From contig NZ_QVMO01000021.1 in NCBI RefSeq assembly GCF_010501055.1, positions 1 through 64,000 of the forward strand: 64,000 bases of DNA, written 5' to 3'. The position numbers were made by a program, and so were the translations under genes. Under the pieces are notes generated by a model that saw only the letters and a list, made by a program, of their open reading frames with translations, made no database searches and was not told the DNA's origin. The DNA is from Dysgonomonas sp. 521 (GTDB lineage: Bacteria > Bacteroidota > Bacteroidia > Bacteroidales > Dysgonomonadaceae). Position 1 is the first letter of the stretch; each line of letters starts with the position of its first letter. Below, one piece after another: positions 44,087 to 53,520 of this stretch.

Positions 44087-46921
44087 TTATTCAGATATCT
44101 TTACAGTAACTTTCTTTCCATTGTACTTCACTTCCGAAGCAGTGTTTTTCTTTCCTTTTACAATCCATTCTATATTGAATGTCCTGTCTTTCGGCATTCC
44201 GTTGTATTCTCCTTTTATATCGTCTATTGTTAGTACTTTCGATGCTTCATCGTAAGAGAATTTTATAGTGGAATATGCATCTTTTTCATAGTTATAGTTG
44301 ACTCCTTCGTCTTCGTACAATGTAAATTCTCCGTCCTTACCTGTGTATACTTTCACTGTAAGGTCAGCCTGGACTTCTTTGGTTGACTGGATGTCTGTAC
44401 CCATCGGTAATATGGCGCCTTCTTTTACAAACAATGGTATGCGTTCGTAAGGGGCTGATACTTTCATTGTTTTACCGCCTGTGATATATTCTCCTGTCTC
44501 GTAGTTATACCAGTTGGTATTGGCTGGGAAATAAACATCACGTGAAGTGGATTTATATGTATATACCGGACATACCATCAGGCTCGGGCCAAACATATAC
44601 TGGTCGCTGATATTGTGAGTAATAGCATCGCCGCCGAAGTCCATTACCATAGCGCGCATAATGGTATAGTCGTTGAACCATGTCATACCTGCCAGTGAGT
44701 AGATATATGGCATCATCCGGTAACGAAGCTTGGTATAGTAAACCATGCTGTTGTATGCAGGGTGTCCTTCCGGTGCTATATTATATATCTCACGGTAAGG
44801 GTATTGTCCGTGGCTGCGGAACAGAGGGCAGAATGCGCCGAACTGGAACCAACGGGCGTTCAGCTCCCGCCATTCTTTCAGGTCTTCGGAACCCTCCTTA
44901 GCCTGTTCGTAACGCTTCTCTACACAGAAACCGCCGATATCCATTGTCCAGTACGGGATACCCGACATCGCAAAGTTCAGTCCGGCTGAAATCTGTGCTT
45001 TCATATCTTCCCAGCGTGTACCTATATCGCCGCTCCATGTAGCTGTGGAATAGCGTTGAAGTCCGGCAAAGCCTGAACGGGTAAGCAGGAATACGCGATC
45101 GTTCGGATTAACGGAGCGTTGTCCGTCATAGATAGCTTCGGCATTCACCAAGGCATAGGCATTGAAGTATTCTGTTGAAGGGCCTAAGGCTGTAGGGGTC
45201 ATCAGGTCTTTGCGGTACTGTATGCTTGCATTGGACAAGATATCCGGTTCGGAGGCGTCCATCCACCAAGCATCTATACCTTTAGAGTATAGTTTATCAT
45301 TCATCTGGTTCCAGAACATCTTACGAGCACCCTCGCTGTATGCGTCATAGAAGCCTGCTATATAACCCGTACCAATCCAGTCGCGGATACTGTCTTTAAC
45401 TGCACGGTTAAACATCCAGCCTTTTTCATCAAATGCTTTGTAGTTGTCTGTCGTATAATAGAACTTAGGCCATACCGATATCATAATACGTGTATCCATA
45501 GCGTGTACGCTATCAATCATTGCTTTAGGGTCTGGGAAACGTGCCGCATCGAAGTCATGGCTGCCCCAGGCATCCTGTGGCCAGTACGACCAGTCCAGTA
45601 CGATATTATCAATAGGGATTTTTCTGTCGCGATACTCTTTCAATGCGCCGAGTAGTTCATCGGATGTCTTATAACGCTCGCGGCTCTGCCAGAAGCCCAT
45701 CGCCCATTTTGGCATAATCTGGGATTTTCCTGTAACGGTACGGTAGCCTTTGATGACTTCATCGGCATTGTTTCCACGGATGAAGTAATAATCAATCTCA
45801 TCACCCATTTCTGACCACAGGGATAGTTTGTTTTGCTCTTCAGCCGGTCTTGGGCTTAACGCTTTCAAGCCTATATAAGAGATACCACCGTCTGGTTTCC
45901 AGTCCAGCTTGATTTTGCGTTTTTCGCCGGCTTTCATATCCACAGTGAATTTGTAGCTGTTAGGATTCCAGGCGGTACGCCATCTTTCGGGCACGATTAC
46001 CTGTCCGTCCATATATATAGTGGTGTAACCTGCGTAGTAGAGGATAAAATGATATTTGCCTGTTTCATTTGCTTCTATTTCCCCGTCCCAGGTAATGCGG
46101 GAATTGTAGAACGGGAAATCCTGTGGGAATTTTTTTACGGTTTCCAGATTTTCGTAGTCAATTTGTTTTTCTGTTCTTTCTACGAATACATTATTGGGGT
46201 CGGCATTGACCATATAGGTAGCAGTCAATCCGCCTTCTTTGCCTGTTTTATCATATAGCTTGAACTGGTCGAGGTCGAGGTAATCGCGGGAATCTCCGAA
46301 TTTGGTCAGGGAGTAGTTGTCCCAAAGTATTCCATAGTTTTTATTAGAAAGCACAAATGGAACGGACACCTTTGTATTATACTGGAAAAGCACTTCGTTC
46401 TTTCCTTTATAATTAAATTCGTCAGCCTGATGCTGGCCCAGTCCGTAAAAGGCTTCGTCAGCCGGAGATTCGAACACCTGCTGCAAAGTATAGGCTTTCT
46501 TGCCTTCTACCTCTATATCGGAAAAGTGTTTGCCGCCGCCTTTGTTTTCTGCCAGAAGAACATTGCCTTCTGTATCTGAGAAAGTAACTTCTCCGGTGGT
46601 AAGGGAAACGGAGGCGATAGTTGTTGCCGTTTTCAGTACGATGTTTCCATTTTCTTCTATTGCATCCCAGCCTGTGGTTTGTCCTTTGTCGAATACGGTG
46701 ACAAGGCTTTTCTTATCTGAGAATTTTCCGTCAGGGGTTGCCGATACTCGGATAATATCATCATTGATAACCTGTAGCCTGACATTTTTAGTAGTGTGAG
46801 CGCTATCTGACTTCAATGTCACTATTACCCCATCGCTTGTTTTCTGATAAGGCCCGCTTTTGCAACCAATGAATAGAGACATTGATAGTAAGCCAACCCA
46901 AAGCAGTTGTTGTTTTCTCAT
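44087..46921 (-). CDS. GH31 alpha-xylosidase with PA14 insert, lipoprotein
   Basis: The 944-aa product has a lipobox (LFIGC, Cys20), an N-terminal beta-sandwich, a PA14 domain inserted at about 228-360 (GLTATYMVN, ITWDGEIEANETGKYHFIL, YAGYTTIYMDG) and a GH31 barrel. The nucleophile is Asp555 in WWMDASEPD and the acid/base Asp632 in WSGDIGTRW. This PA14-in-GH31 arrangement is that of the xyloglucan alpha-xylosidase BoGH31A, where the insert helps accommodate long oligosaccharides. It would release xylose from the non-reducing end of xylogluco-oligosaccharides in the periplasm. It heads the leftward series and is divergent from the HTCS gene, with a -7 box at 46956. Confidence 0.93.
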   Translation of the reverse strand: MRKQQLLWVGLLSMSLFIGCKSGPYQKTSDGVIVTLKSDSAHTTKNVRLQVINDDIIRVSATPDGKFSDKKSLVTVFDKGQTTGWDAIEENGNIVLKTATTIASVSLTTGEVTFSDTEGNVLLAENKGGGKHFSDIEVEGKKAYTLQQVFESPADEAFYGLGQHQADEFNYKGKNEVLFQYNTKVSVPFVLSNKNYGILWDNYSLTKFGDSRDYLDLDQFKLYDKTGKEGGLTATYMVNADPNNVFVERTEKQIDYENLETVKKFPQDFPFYNSRITWDGEIEANETGKYHFILYYAGYTTIYMDGQVIVPERWRTAWNPNSYKFTVDMKAGEKRKIKLDWKPDGGISYIGLKALSPRPAEEQNKLSLWSEMGDEIDYYFIRGNNADEVIKGYRTVTGKSQIMPKWAMGFWQSRERYKTSDELLGALKEYRDRKIPIDNIVLDWSYWPQDAWGSHDFDAARFPDPKAMIDSVHAMDTRIMISVWPKFYYTTDNYKAFDEKGWMFNRAVKDSIRDWIGTGYIAGFYDAYSEGARKMFWNQMNDKLYSKGIDAWWMDASEPDILSNASIQYRKDLMTPTALGPSTEYFNAYALVNAEAIYDGQRSVNPNDRVFLLTRSGFAGLQRYSTATWSGDIGTRWEDMKAQISAGLNFAMSGIPYWTMDIGGFCVEKRYEQAKEGSEDLKEWRELNARWFQFGAFCPLFRSHGQYPYREIYNIAPEGHPAYNSMVYYTKLRYRMMPYIYSLAGMTWFNDYTIMRAMVMDFGGDAITHNISDQYMFGPSLMVCPVYTYKSTSRDVYFPANTNWYNYETGEYITGGKTMKVSAPYERIPLFVKEGAILPMGTDIQSTKEVQADLTVKVYTGKDGEFTLYEDEGVNYNYEKDAYSTIKFSYDEASKVLTIDDIKGEYNGMPKDRTFNIEWIVKGKKNTASEVKYNGKKVTVKISE

Positions 46922-46955
46922 GGTAATTATAATTATGGTTTTAATTTCATTGATA

Positions 46956-46963
46956 CAAAATTA
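46956..46963 (-). promoter_or_regulatory. -7 box TAATTTTG for the GH31-SusC series
   Basis: CAAAATTA on the plus strand, 35 bp upstream of the GH31 start. Probably the main leftward promoter of the locus, in the 205-bp divergent region with HTCS. Confidence 0.5.
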
Positions 46964-47093
46964 TCCAGGAGCAGCCAGAAGAGCTTTCTTGAATGTTTTT
47001 AATACGAGTGTTAAAGATTTTAAACAGGGGGTTAAATGTTTCCATTCAGGGATTAAAATGCTAACAGCACACGGTCAATCCCTTTTATTTAGG

Positions 47094-47101
47094 TAATTTT
47101 G
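47094..47101 (+). promoter_or_regulatory. -7 box TAATTTTG for the HTCS gene
   Basis: Exact TAnnTTTG match 25 bp upstream of the HTCS start. Confidence 0.5.
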
Positions 47102-47126
47102 TATTGAACAAACCTGAATCATTCCA

Positions 47127-50100
47127 ATGAAAAAGTTATCTCTCTTATTTTTGCTCTCATTATTCATATTATTTATCCATGCTCAACAATTCGAGTTTTC
47201 TCATCTGGACAATTCCAACGGGCTATCGAACAATCAGGTGGAATGCATATTCAAGGACAGCCGGGGATTTCTATGGTTTGGCACTAATATGGGGCTGAAC
47301 AGGTATGATGGCATCAACTTCAAAACATACAAACATCTAAAAAAAGACGGCAAAAGCCCTTCCTTCGACAAATTCACGAAAATACAGGAAGATATCAACG
47401 GGAATCTGTGGCTACGTTCAAGCGCCTATATAATTTACGACTGGAAATCCGAAACTTTTATTAACAATATAGATTCCGTCCTGAACAAGATAGGGCTACC
47501 TCCTACTCCGGACATAATAGAGATAGACAAAAATAAGAATCTCTACATCACCTATTCAGGGATAGGAATATATAAATATGAAACAGCTTCCCATAAAAGC
47601 ACATTATACAAGCATTCTGATGACACCAACCACCTGCATTCTTCAGAGATATCCGACATTAAGGTAAAAGATGGCTATGTGTGGATTCTTCACAAAGATG
47701 GCGTCTTGGAACGGTTAAACACACAAAGTGGAAAGATAGACATACACAATACTTTTTTTAAAGAAAACAACCTGAATGCGACAATCGTAAAGTCGCTGTT
47801 TATAGATTCGGATAACGATGTATGGCTCTATCCCGGCATAGCAGACAGGGGTACGGCTTACTTCAACAGCCAGAAAGGACAATGGACGTTGTTCGATTCC
47901 GATAAGGAGATGACCTTATCCAGTAGTTTTATAAGATGTGTAGGGCAGGACAATACCGGGCTTATATGGATAGGGACAGACCACGGAGGGATTAATATTT
48001 TTAATAAAAAGAATAAAAATATCACCATCCTCAAAAACGATATATACAACAATGCCTCCCTTGCGCAAAACTCGGCAATCAGTATCTACTGCGAAGATGA
48101 CGGAACCATCTGGGTGGGAACATACAAAAATGGTGTGTCTTACTATCACCCCAATTTGTTTAAATTCAAGAAATCCCCGCTGTTTCATATTTTCCAGCGG
48201 AATGCAGAAATTTTCGATTGCAACAGGCTGTACAAAGACAGCAAAAATAATCTGTGGATAGGAACAAACGGACAAGGCCTGATAAAATATAATGCAGAGA
48301 CAAATAATATACAACGGTTCTTTAACAACCCAAAAGACCCAGCCAGTATATCAGCCGATATAATAACAGCCATCGAGGAAGACAGTAAGCAAACATTGTG
48401 GATAGGAACATTTTTCGGAGGGCTAAATTCATACGACGGAAGAAGTTTCAAAAGATACCAGATAGATGAAAACAACCCCAATTCGCTTTCCAGTAAAAGC
48501 GTATACGGGCTTGCGGAAGATAAGGACAACAACTTATGGATAGCAACTCTGGGAGGAGGAATCGACCGGTTGAACCCCGAAAGAAATACATTTACACACC
48601 ACAACGCGAACAACAGTAAACTGAGGACAAATTATGTTGTATCAACCTTTGCCGACTCCCTGAAAAACATCTATTTCGGGACTGATATAGGCATATACCA
48701 CCTGAATAATAATAAAGAAATTACACCTTACTTCACCGAACAACTCTTATCGGATTCGCTGACTACAGAATCGGTCAATTACCTGATGACAGACTCTAGA
48801 GGGCTTCTTTGGGTAGCAACCGAAAAGGGAATCAATGTTTACAATCCTTCTACAAACAAGTTCACATATGTCACCACAGCCAATGGCCTGCCGAGCGACG
48901 AAGTTGTTTCCCTGATAGAAGATAACGACAGGAATATCTGGGCCGGGACACGCAATGGGTTGGCATTTATCCATTGCAACTATGCCAATAATGATTTGGA
49001 ATATACCATCTCTGTTTTTGATGTCAACGATGGCCTGCCAAGCTCGGTATTTAACCAAAATGCAATCTATAAAGACAAGGAAGGTATAATATACATAGGT
49101 GGCATCGGTGGATATGTAGCATTCGACCCGAAGGAAATTGTATTTAATCAAAATCCACCAAAACCACGGTTCACCGATTTATTAATAACAAATCAGGTGA
49201 TAGAACCAAATGCAGAATACAATGGAAGGGTTATAATAGAGAGGTCGATATCTGACCTTGACGAAATAGTCCTGCACCACGGGGAAACGAACTTTACAGT
49301 ACAATTCTCTGCACTTAATTTTATCCATCCGGAGAAAAGCAAGTACAGATATATGCTGGAAGGACTGGATAATAAATGGACAGAAACCAACAATGGAATA
49401 GGCGCCGCTTCTTATTCCAACCTGAATGCAGGCACATATAAACTAATCGTTTATGCAAGCAATGACGACAATGTATGGACCAGTGAGCCAATCACTCTAA
49501 AAATAATAGTGCAACCACCGTTCTGGTTATCATGGTGGGCATACATCATTTATATAATCACTTTTGCTGCTTTAATAAGACTATTCATCAAATATAAACT
49601 GAACAAGCAGAAAGAAGAATACGAGCAAGCGCAAAAGATAATGGAAGCACAGAAAGTGCACGAAGTAGACGAACTTAAATTCAAGTTTTTCACCAACATA
49701 AGCCACGAGTTCAAAACTCCACTGACACTGATACTTACTCCACTGGAAAAACTCATGAAGGCACCTGCATCCGAAGAGCAGAAATCAACAATGAATATCA
49801 TGCACAAGAATGCGATGAACCTGTTGAATATGGTGAATGAAATACTCGATTTCCGCAAATTCGACCTGAATAAGATGGCACTCAATATTTCAAGGGGAAA
49901 TATTATCGAATTCGCAAAAGATATCTGCCAGTCGTTCTCGTCCCTGGCCGCCGAGAAATCTATTAAACTGACGTTTACGACCTACTTGCAGGAGTTGCAA
50001 ATGGAGTTTGACCGGGAAAAGATGAACAAAGTCATCTCTAATCTGATTTCCAACGCATTCAAATATACGGAAGACGGGCAAATAGATGTAAGCATTGCCA

Positions 50101-51227
50101 TTACCGAATTATTACAAGGGGATAGTCCTGCCAGACAACTATGCCTTAAGGTATCGGATACGGGCATCGGCATAGAAAAAGAATATCTGGAAAAAATCTT
50201 CGAACGCTTCTTCCGGATAGAGAAAACGGAGAAAAACACACAGTCGGGAACAGGTGTAGGACTGCATCTGGCCAGCGAGTATATCAAATTGCACGGAGGC
50301 GAGATTCTGGTTGACAGCACTGTTGGTAAAGGTTCTACTTTTACGGTACTCTTACCAATACTGAATTCAACATATAAAGAACTAAGCAGCCAGGATATTA
50401 TCCATTCGGGCGATTCATCGGCAAATGAAGTTGCAAAACCGGATATAAAATCCGCCCAGCGGGCAAACCTGCCTCTGCTGCTGATAGTTGATGACAACGA
50501 GGATTTCTGTGAATTCATTACCAGCCTGTTTATAGAAGACTATCGTGTAGTAACAGCCAACGACGGAGAAGAAGGATACACGATTGTACTCGACCAGTTG
50601 CCGGACATTATATTATGTGACGTAATGATGCCTAAAATGGATGGATATGAGTTCTGCCGCCAGGTAAAAGGCGATATTCGCACATCACATATTCCTATTA
50701 TCCTGCTTACCGCCAAATCGTCGGAAGAAAACAAGTATTCGGGGATTGAGGCCGGTGCGGATGACTACATACCTAAGCCCTTCAACATAGATATGCTCAA
50801 GCTGAAAATTGCCAAGATTATCGAAAAGCAAAAGATGCTTCAAAGCAACTTCAAGAAGAAAATAGACATTTCTCCCAGCGAGATTGAAATAACATCTATG
50901 GATGAAAAGTTTGTGCAAAAAGCAGTATCCATCGTAGAAGAGAATATCGGGAATCCTGATTTTCTGGTCGAAGACCTCTGTAAGGAAATGGGTATGAGCC
51001 GTGTCTATTTCTACAAAAAGGTGCTCGCGCTCACAGACAAAACCCCTTCCGAGTTTATCCGGTTCATCCGCCTGAAACGAGCCGCCGACCTTTTGGAAAA
51101 AAGCCAGATGTTTGTTAACGAAATCGCATTTCAGGTTGGATTTAACGACCCTAAATATTTCCGCAAATACTTTAAAGAAGAATTCGGAGTAACACCGAAT
51201 GAATATAAAAAGAATGTATCAAAATGA
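47127..51227 (+). CDS. Hybrid two-component system sensor/regulator (HTCS)
   Basis: The 1366-aa product carries sensor, kinase and regulator in one chain. It has a signal peptide (to about 20), about fourteen beta-propeller repeats of the reg_prop type (LWFGTNMGLNRYDG, IWIGTDHGGINIF, LWIGTFFGGLNSYDG and similar), a Y_Y_Y domain (about 700-785) and one membrane helix (about 800-820). The histidine kinase has His860 in NISHEFKTPL and an ATPase with DTGIGI and GTGVGLHLA. The receiver domain has Asp1165 in LCDVMMPKMDG, and the AraC-type helix-turn-helix tail ends VGFNDPKYFRKYFKEEFGVTPNEY. By family it binds a breakdown oligosaccharide in the periplasm and activates the locus. Both the leftward and rightward enzyme genes are likely targets. 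Confidence 0.96.
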   Translation: MKKLSLLFLLSLFILFIHAQQFEFSHLDNSNGLSNNQVECIFKDSRGFLWFGTNMGLNRYDGINFKTYKHLKKDGKSPSFDKFTKIQEDINGNLWLRSSAYIIYDWKSETFINNIDSVLNKIGLPPTPDIIEIDKNKNLYITYSGIGIYKYETASHKSTLYKHSDDTNHLHSSEISDIKVKDGYVWILHKDGVLERLNTQSGKIDIHNTFFKENNLNATIVKSLFIDSDNDVWLYPGIADRGTAYFNSQKGQWTLFDSDKEMTLSSSFIRCVGQDNTGLIWIGTDHGGINIFNKKNKNITILKNDIYNNASLAQNSAISIYCEDDGTIWVGTYKNGVSYYHPNLFKFKKSPLFHIFQRNAEIFDCNRLYKDSKNNLWIGTNGQGLIKYNAETNNIQRFFNNPKDPASISADIITAIEEDSKQTLWIGTFFGGLNSYDGRSFKRYQIDENNPNSLSSKSVYGLAEDKDNNLWIATLGGGIDRLNPERNTFTHHNANNSKLRTNYVVSTFADSLKNIYFGTDIGIYHLNNNKEITPYFTEQLLSDSLTTESVNYLMTDSRGLLWVATEKGINVYNPSTNKFTYVTTANGLPSDEVVSLIEDNDRNIWAGTRNGLAFIHCNYANNDLEYTISVFDVNDGLPSSVFNQNAIYKDKEGIIYIGGIGGYVAFDPKEIVFNQNPPKPRFTDLLITNQVIEPNAEYNGRVIIERSISDLDEIVLHHGETNFTVQFSALNFIHPEKSKYRYMLEGLDNKWTETNNGIGAASYSNLNAGTYKLIVYASNDDNVWTSEPITLKIIVQPPFWLSWWAYIIYIITFAALIRLFIKYKLNKQKEEYEQAQKIMEAQKVHEVDELKFKFFTNISHEFKTPLTLILTPLEKLMKAPASEEQKSTMNIMHKNAMNLLNMVNEILDFRKFDLNKMALNISRGNIIEFAKDICQSFSSLAAEKSIKLTFTTYLQELQMEFDREKMNKVISNLISNAFKYTEDGQIDVSIAITELLQGDSPARQLCLKVSDTGIGIEKEYLEKIFERFFRIEKTEKNTQSGTGVGLHLASEYIKLHGGEILVDSTVGKGSTFTVLLPILNSTYKELSSQDIIHSGDSSANEVAKPDIKSAQRANLPLLLIVDDNEDFCEFITSLFIEDYRVVTANDGEEGYTIVLDQLPDIILCDVMMPKMDGYEFCRQVKGDIRTSHIPIILLTAKSSEENKYSGIEAGADDYIPKPFNIDMLKLKIAKIIEKQKMLQSNFKKKIDISPSEIEITSMDEKFVQKAVSIVEENIGNPDFLVEDLCKEMGMSRVYFYKKVLALTDKTPSEFIRFIRLKRAADLLEKSQMFVNEIAFQVGFNDPKYFRKYFKEEFGVTPNEYKKNVSK

Positions 51228-51290
51228 TGCGGTAAACATTTTAGCCCCCATTAGGAAACATCAGTAACAGATTAAATGCCCAAGATGTAA

Positions 51291-51298
51291 TATTTTTG
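51291..51298 (+). promoter_or_regulatory. -7 box TATTTTTG for the GH3-GH31-GH95 operon
   Basis: Exact TAnnTTTG match 25 bp upstream of the GH3 start, in the 95-bp gap after HTCS. HTCS itself therefore need not be co-transcribed with the enzymes. Confidence 0.5.
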
Positions 51299-51322
51299 CA
51301 TTACTGGTAAAAAATCTATTCC

Positions 51323-53506
51323 ATGAAAAAACTGTTATCTGTTTTCTTTTGTGTTCTATGCTTAAATACAGGCCTGAAAGCCCAGCATACTTATCCGTTT
51401 CAGAACACGGCATTGAGCGACGACAAACGGCTCGACAATCTTTTGTCACTGATGACAATTGATGAAAAAATAAACGCCTTGTCTACAAATCTGGGTGTGC
51501 CCCGCTTAGGCATTCGCAATACAGGACATTCCGAAGGGCTGCACGGCATGGCACTGGGAGGCCCCGGCAACTGGGGAGGCTTCAAGATGGTAAACTATCA
51601 GCGCGTACCCGACACGTATCCCACAACGACCTTCCCTCAGGCATACGGGCTGGGAGAGACATGGGACACCGCATTAATACACAAGGTAGCAGATATAGAA
51701 GCTACCGAAATCAGATTCTATACACAAAACGGTAAATACGCAAAAGGAGGTTTGGTTATGAGAGCCCCGAATGCCGACCTGGCACGCGACCCGCGATGGG
51801 GACGCACAGAGGAGAGCTTCGGGGAAGACCCGTTTCTGGTATCGGAGATGACGGCGGCCTTTATAAAAGGGCTGCAAGGAGATAATCCCCGGTACTGGAA
51901 ATCGGCGTCACTGATGAAACACTTTCTGGCCAACAGCAATGAAGACGGACGCGACTCCACTTCATCCAATTTTGACAACCGGTTATTCCACGAATATTAC
52001 TCCTACCCTTTCCGCAAAGGTGTTGAAAAAGGAGGTTCACAAGCCTTTATGGCAGCATACAACAGCTGGAACGGTACGGCTATGACCATTCATCCGGTTC
52101 TGGAAAGAATCCGTAAAGAATGGAACATGAGAGGCATCATCTGCACCGATGGCGGGGCTTTAGACCTGCTCATCAAGGCTCACAAAGCATTCCCTACCCA
52201 TACCGAAGGCAGCGCAGCAGTAGTAAAAGCAGGTATAGGCCAGTTCCTCGACAATTACAAACCTTATATTTATGACGCTTTAGAAAAAGGGATGCTCACA
52301 GAACCCGATATAGACAAAGCCATCCGGGGCAATTTCTATATAGCACTGAAACTGGGATTGCTGGATGCCGACCAAACAAAACTTCCCTATGCGCATATTG
52401 GGGTTACTGACACGGTTTCGGTATGGAGGAACAAAGATGTGCAGGATTTTGTACGTCTGGTAACAGCTAAATCTGCCGTCCTGCTAAAGAATGAGAACAA
52501 ACTACTGCCCCTAAATAAGAGCCAAGTAAAATCTATAGCAGTCATAGGCTCACGAGCCGATGAAGTATTACTCGACTGGTATAGCGGAACGCCGCCATAT
52601 ACAGTAAGCATACTTCAAGGCATTAAGAATGCAGTTGGTAATAACGTTAAAGTTATATACGAACCTTCAAATGAAACAGATAAAGCCTATCTTGCTGCAC
52701 AAAAAGCAGATATCGCCATTGTCTGCGTCGGCAACCATGTATATGGCACCGACCCTAAATGGAAATATTCGCCTGTTCCGAGCGACGGGCGCGAGGCGGT
52801 CGATCGCAAAGCCTTGTCCCTCGAACAGGAAGATTTGGTAAAAATAGTACACAAAGCCAACCCGAATACAGTGATGGTATTGGTCAGCAGTTTCCCTTTT
52901 GCTATAAACTGGTCGCAAGAAAATATTCCGGCAATATTACATATTACCAACAATAGTCAGGAACTGGGGAATGGCCTTGCGGATGTTATCTTCGGAGACT
53001 TCAACCCGGCGGGCAGGACAAACCAGACCTGGGTAAAATCGATTGCCGACCTGCCGCCAATGATGGATTATGACATCCGCAACGGCAGAACCTATATGTA
53101 CGCAAAAGAAAAACCACTTTATCCGTTCGGGTATGGATTAAGCTATACAAACTTCAAATATTCGGATATAACAGTATCATCTTCTACCCTGTCAAAAGGT
53201 AAGGAAATCAAGGTATCTGTAAATATCAGCAATACAGGCGATAGAGACGGGGAAGAAGTAGTGCAGCTATATGTATCTCATCCACAATCTAAAGAGGTAA
53301 GACCAATAAAGCAACTGAAAGGATTCCAACGCATTATGATACCTACAGGTGAGACTAAAATGGTTTCCTTCACTTTGAACGCTGACGAACTTGCATATTG
53401 GGATAACGATAAAGACGCATATGTGATAGAGCCGGGAGAAGTGAATATCATGATAGGCGCTTCTTCGGAAGATATCAGGCAAACAAAAGAAATACAACTA
53501 AAATAA
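51323..53506 (+). CDS. GH3 family beta-glucosidase/beta-xylosidase
   Basis: The 727-aa product has a type I signal peptide (LKAQ at about 20) and the three-part GH3 form: TIM-like domain (about 30-320), alpha/beta sandwich (about 380-590) and FN3-like tail (about 625-720, YPFGYGLSYTNFKY, NTGDRDGEEVVQLYV). The nucleophile is Asp276 in GIICTDGGAL, and KHFLANSNEDGR is the conserved substrate loop. In xyloglucan loci GH3 removes the unsubstituted terminal glucose so that the alpha-xylosidase can proceed. It is expected in the periplasm. 14 bp before the GH31 gene. Confidence 0.92.
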   Translation: MKKLLSVFFCVLCLNTGLKAQHTYPFQNTALSDDKRLDNLLSLMTIDEKINALSTNLGVPRLGIRNTGHSEGLHGMALGGPGNWGGFKMVNYQRVPDTYPTTTFPQAYGLGETWDTALIHKVADIEATEIRFYTQNGKYAKGGLVMRAPNADLARDPRWGRTEESFGEDPFLVSEMTAAFIKGLQGDNPRYWKSASLMKHFLANSNEDGRDSTSSNFDNRLFHEYYSYPFRKGVEKGGSQAFMAAYNSWNGTAMTIHPVLERIRKEWNMRGIICTDGGALDLLIKAHKAFPTHTEGSAAVVKAGIGQFLDNYKPYIYDALEKGMLTEPDIDKAIRGNFYIALKLGLLDADQTKLPYAHIGVTDTVSVWRNKDVQDFVRLVTAKSAVLLKNENKLLPLNKSQVKSIAVIGSRADEVLLDWYSGTPPYTVSILQGIKNAVGNNVKVIYEPSNETDKAYLAAQKADIAIVCVGNHVYGTDPKWKYSPVPSDGREAVDRKALSLEQEDLVKIVHKANPNTVMVLVSSFPFAINWSQENIPAILHITNNSQELGNGLADVIFGDFNPAGRTNQTWVKSIADLPPMMDYDIRNGRTYMYAKEKPLYPFGYGLSYTNFKYSDITVSSSTLSKGKEIKVSVNISNTGDRDGEEVVQLYVSHPQSKEVRPIKQLKGFQRIMIPTGETKMVSFTLNADELAYWDNDKDAYVIEPGEVNIMIGASSEDIRQTKEIQLK

Positions 53507-53520
53507 TAAATCTCAGCTTC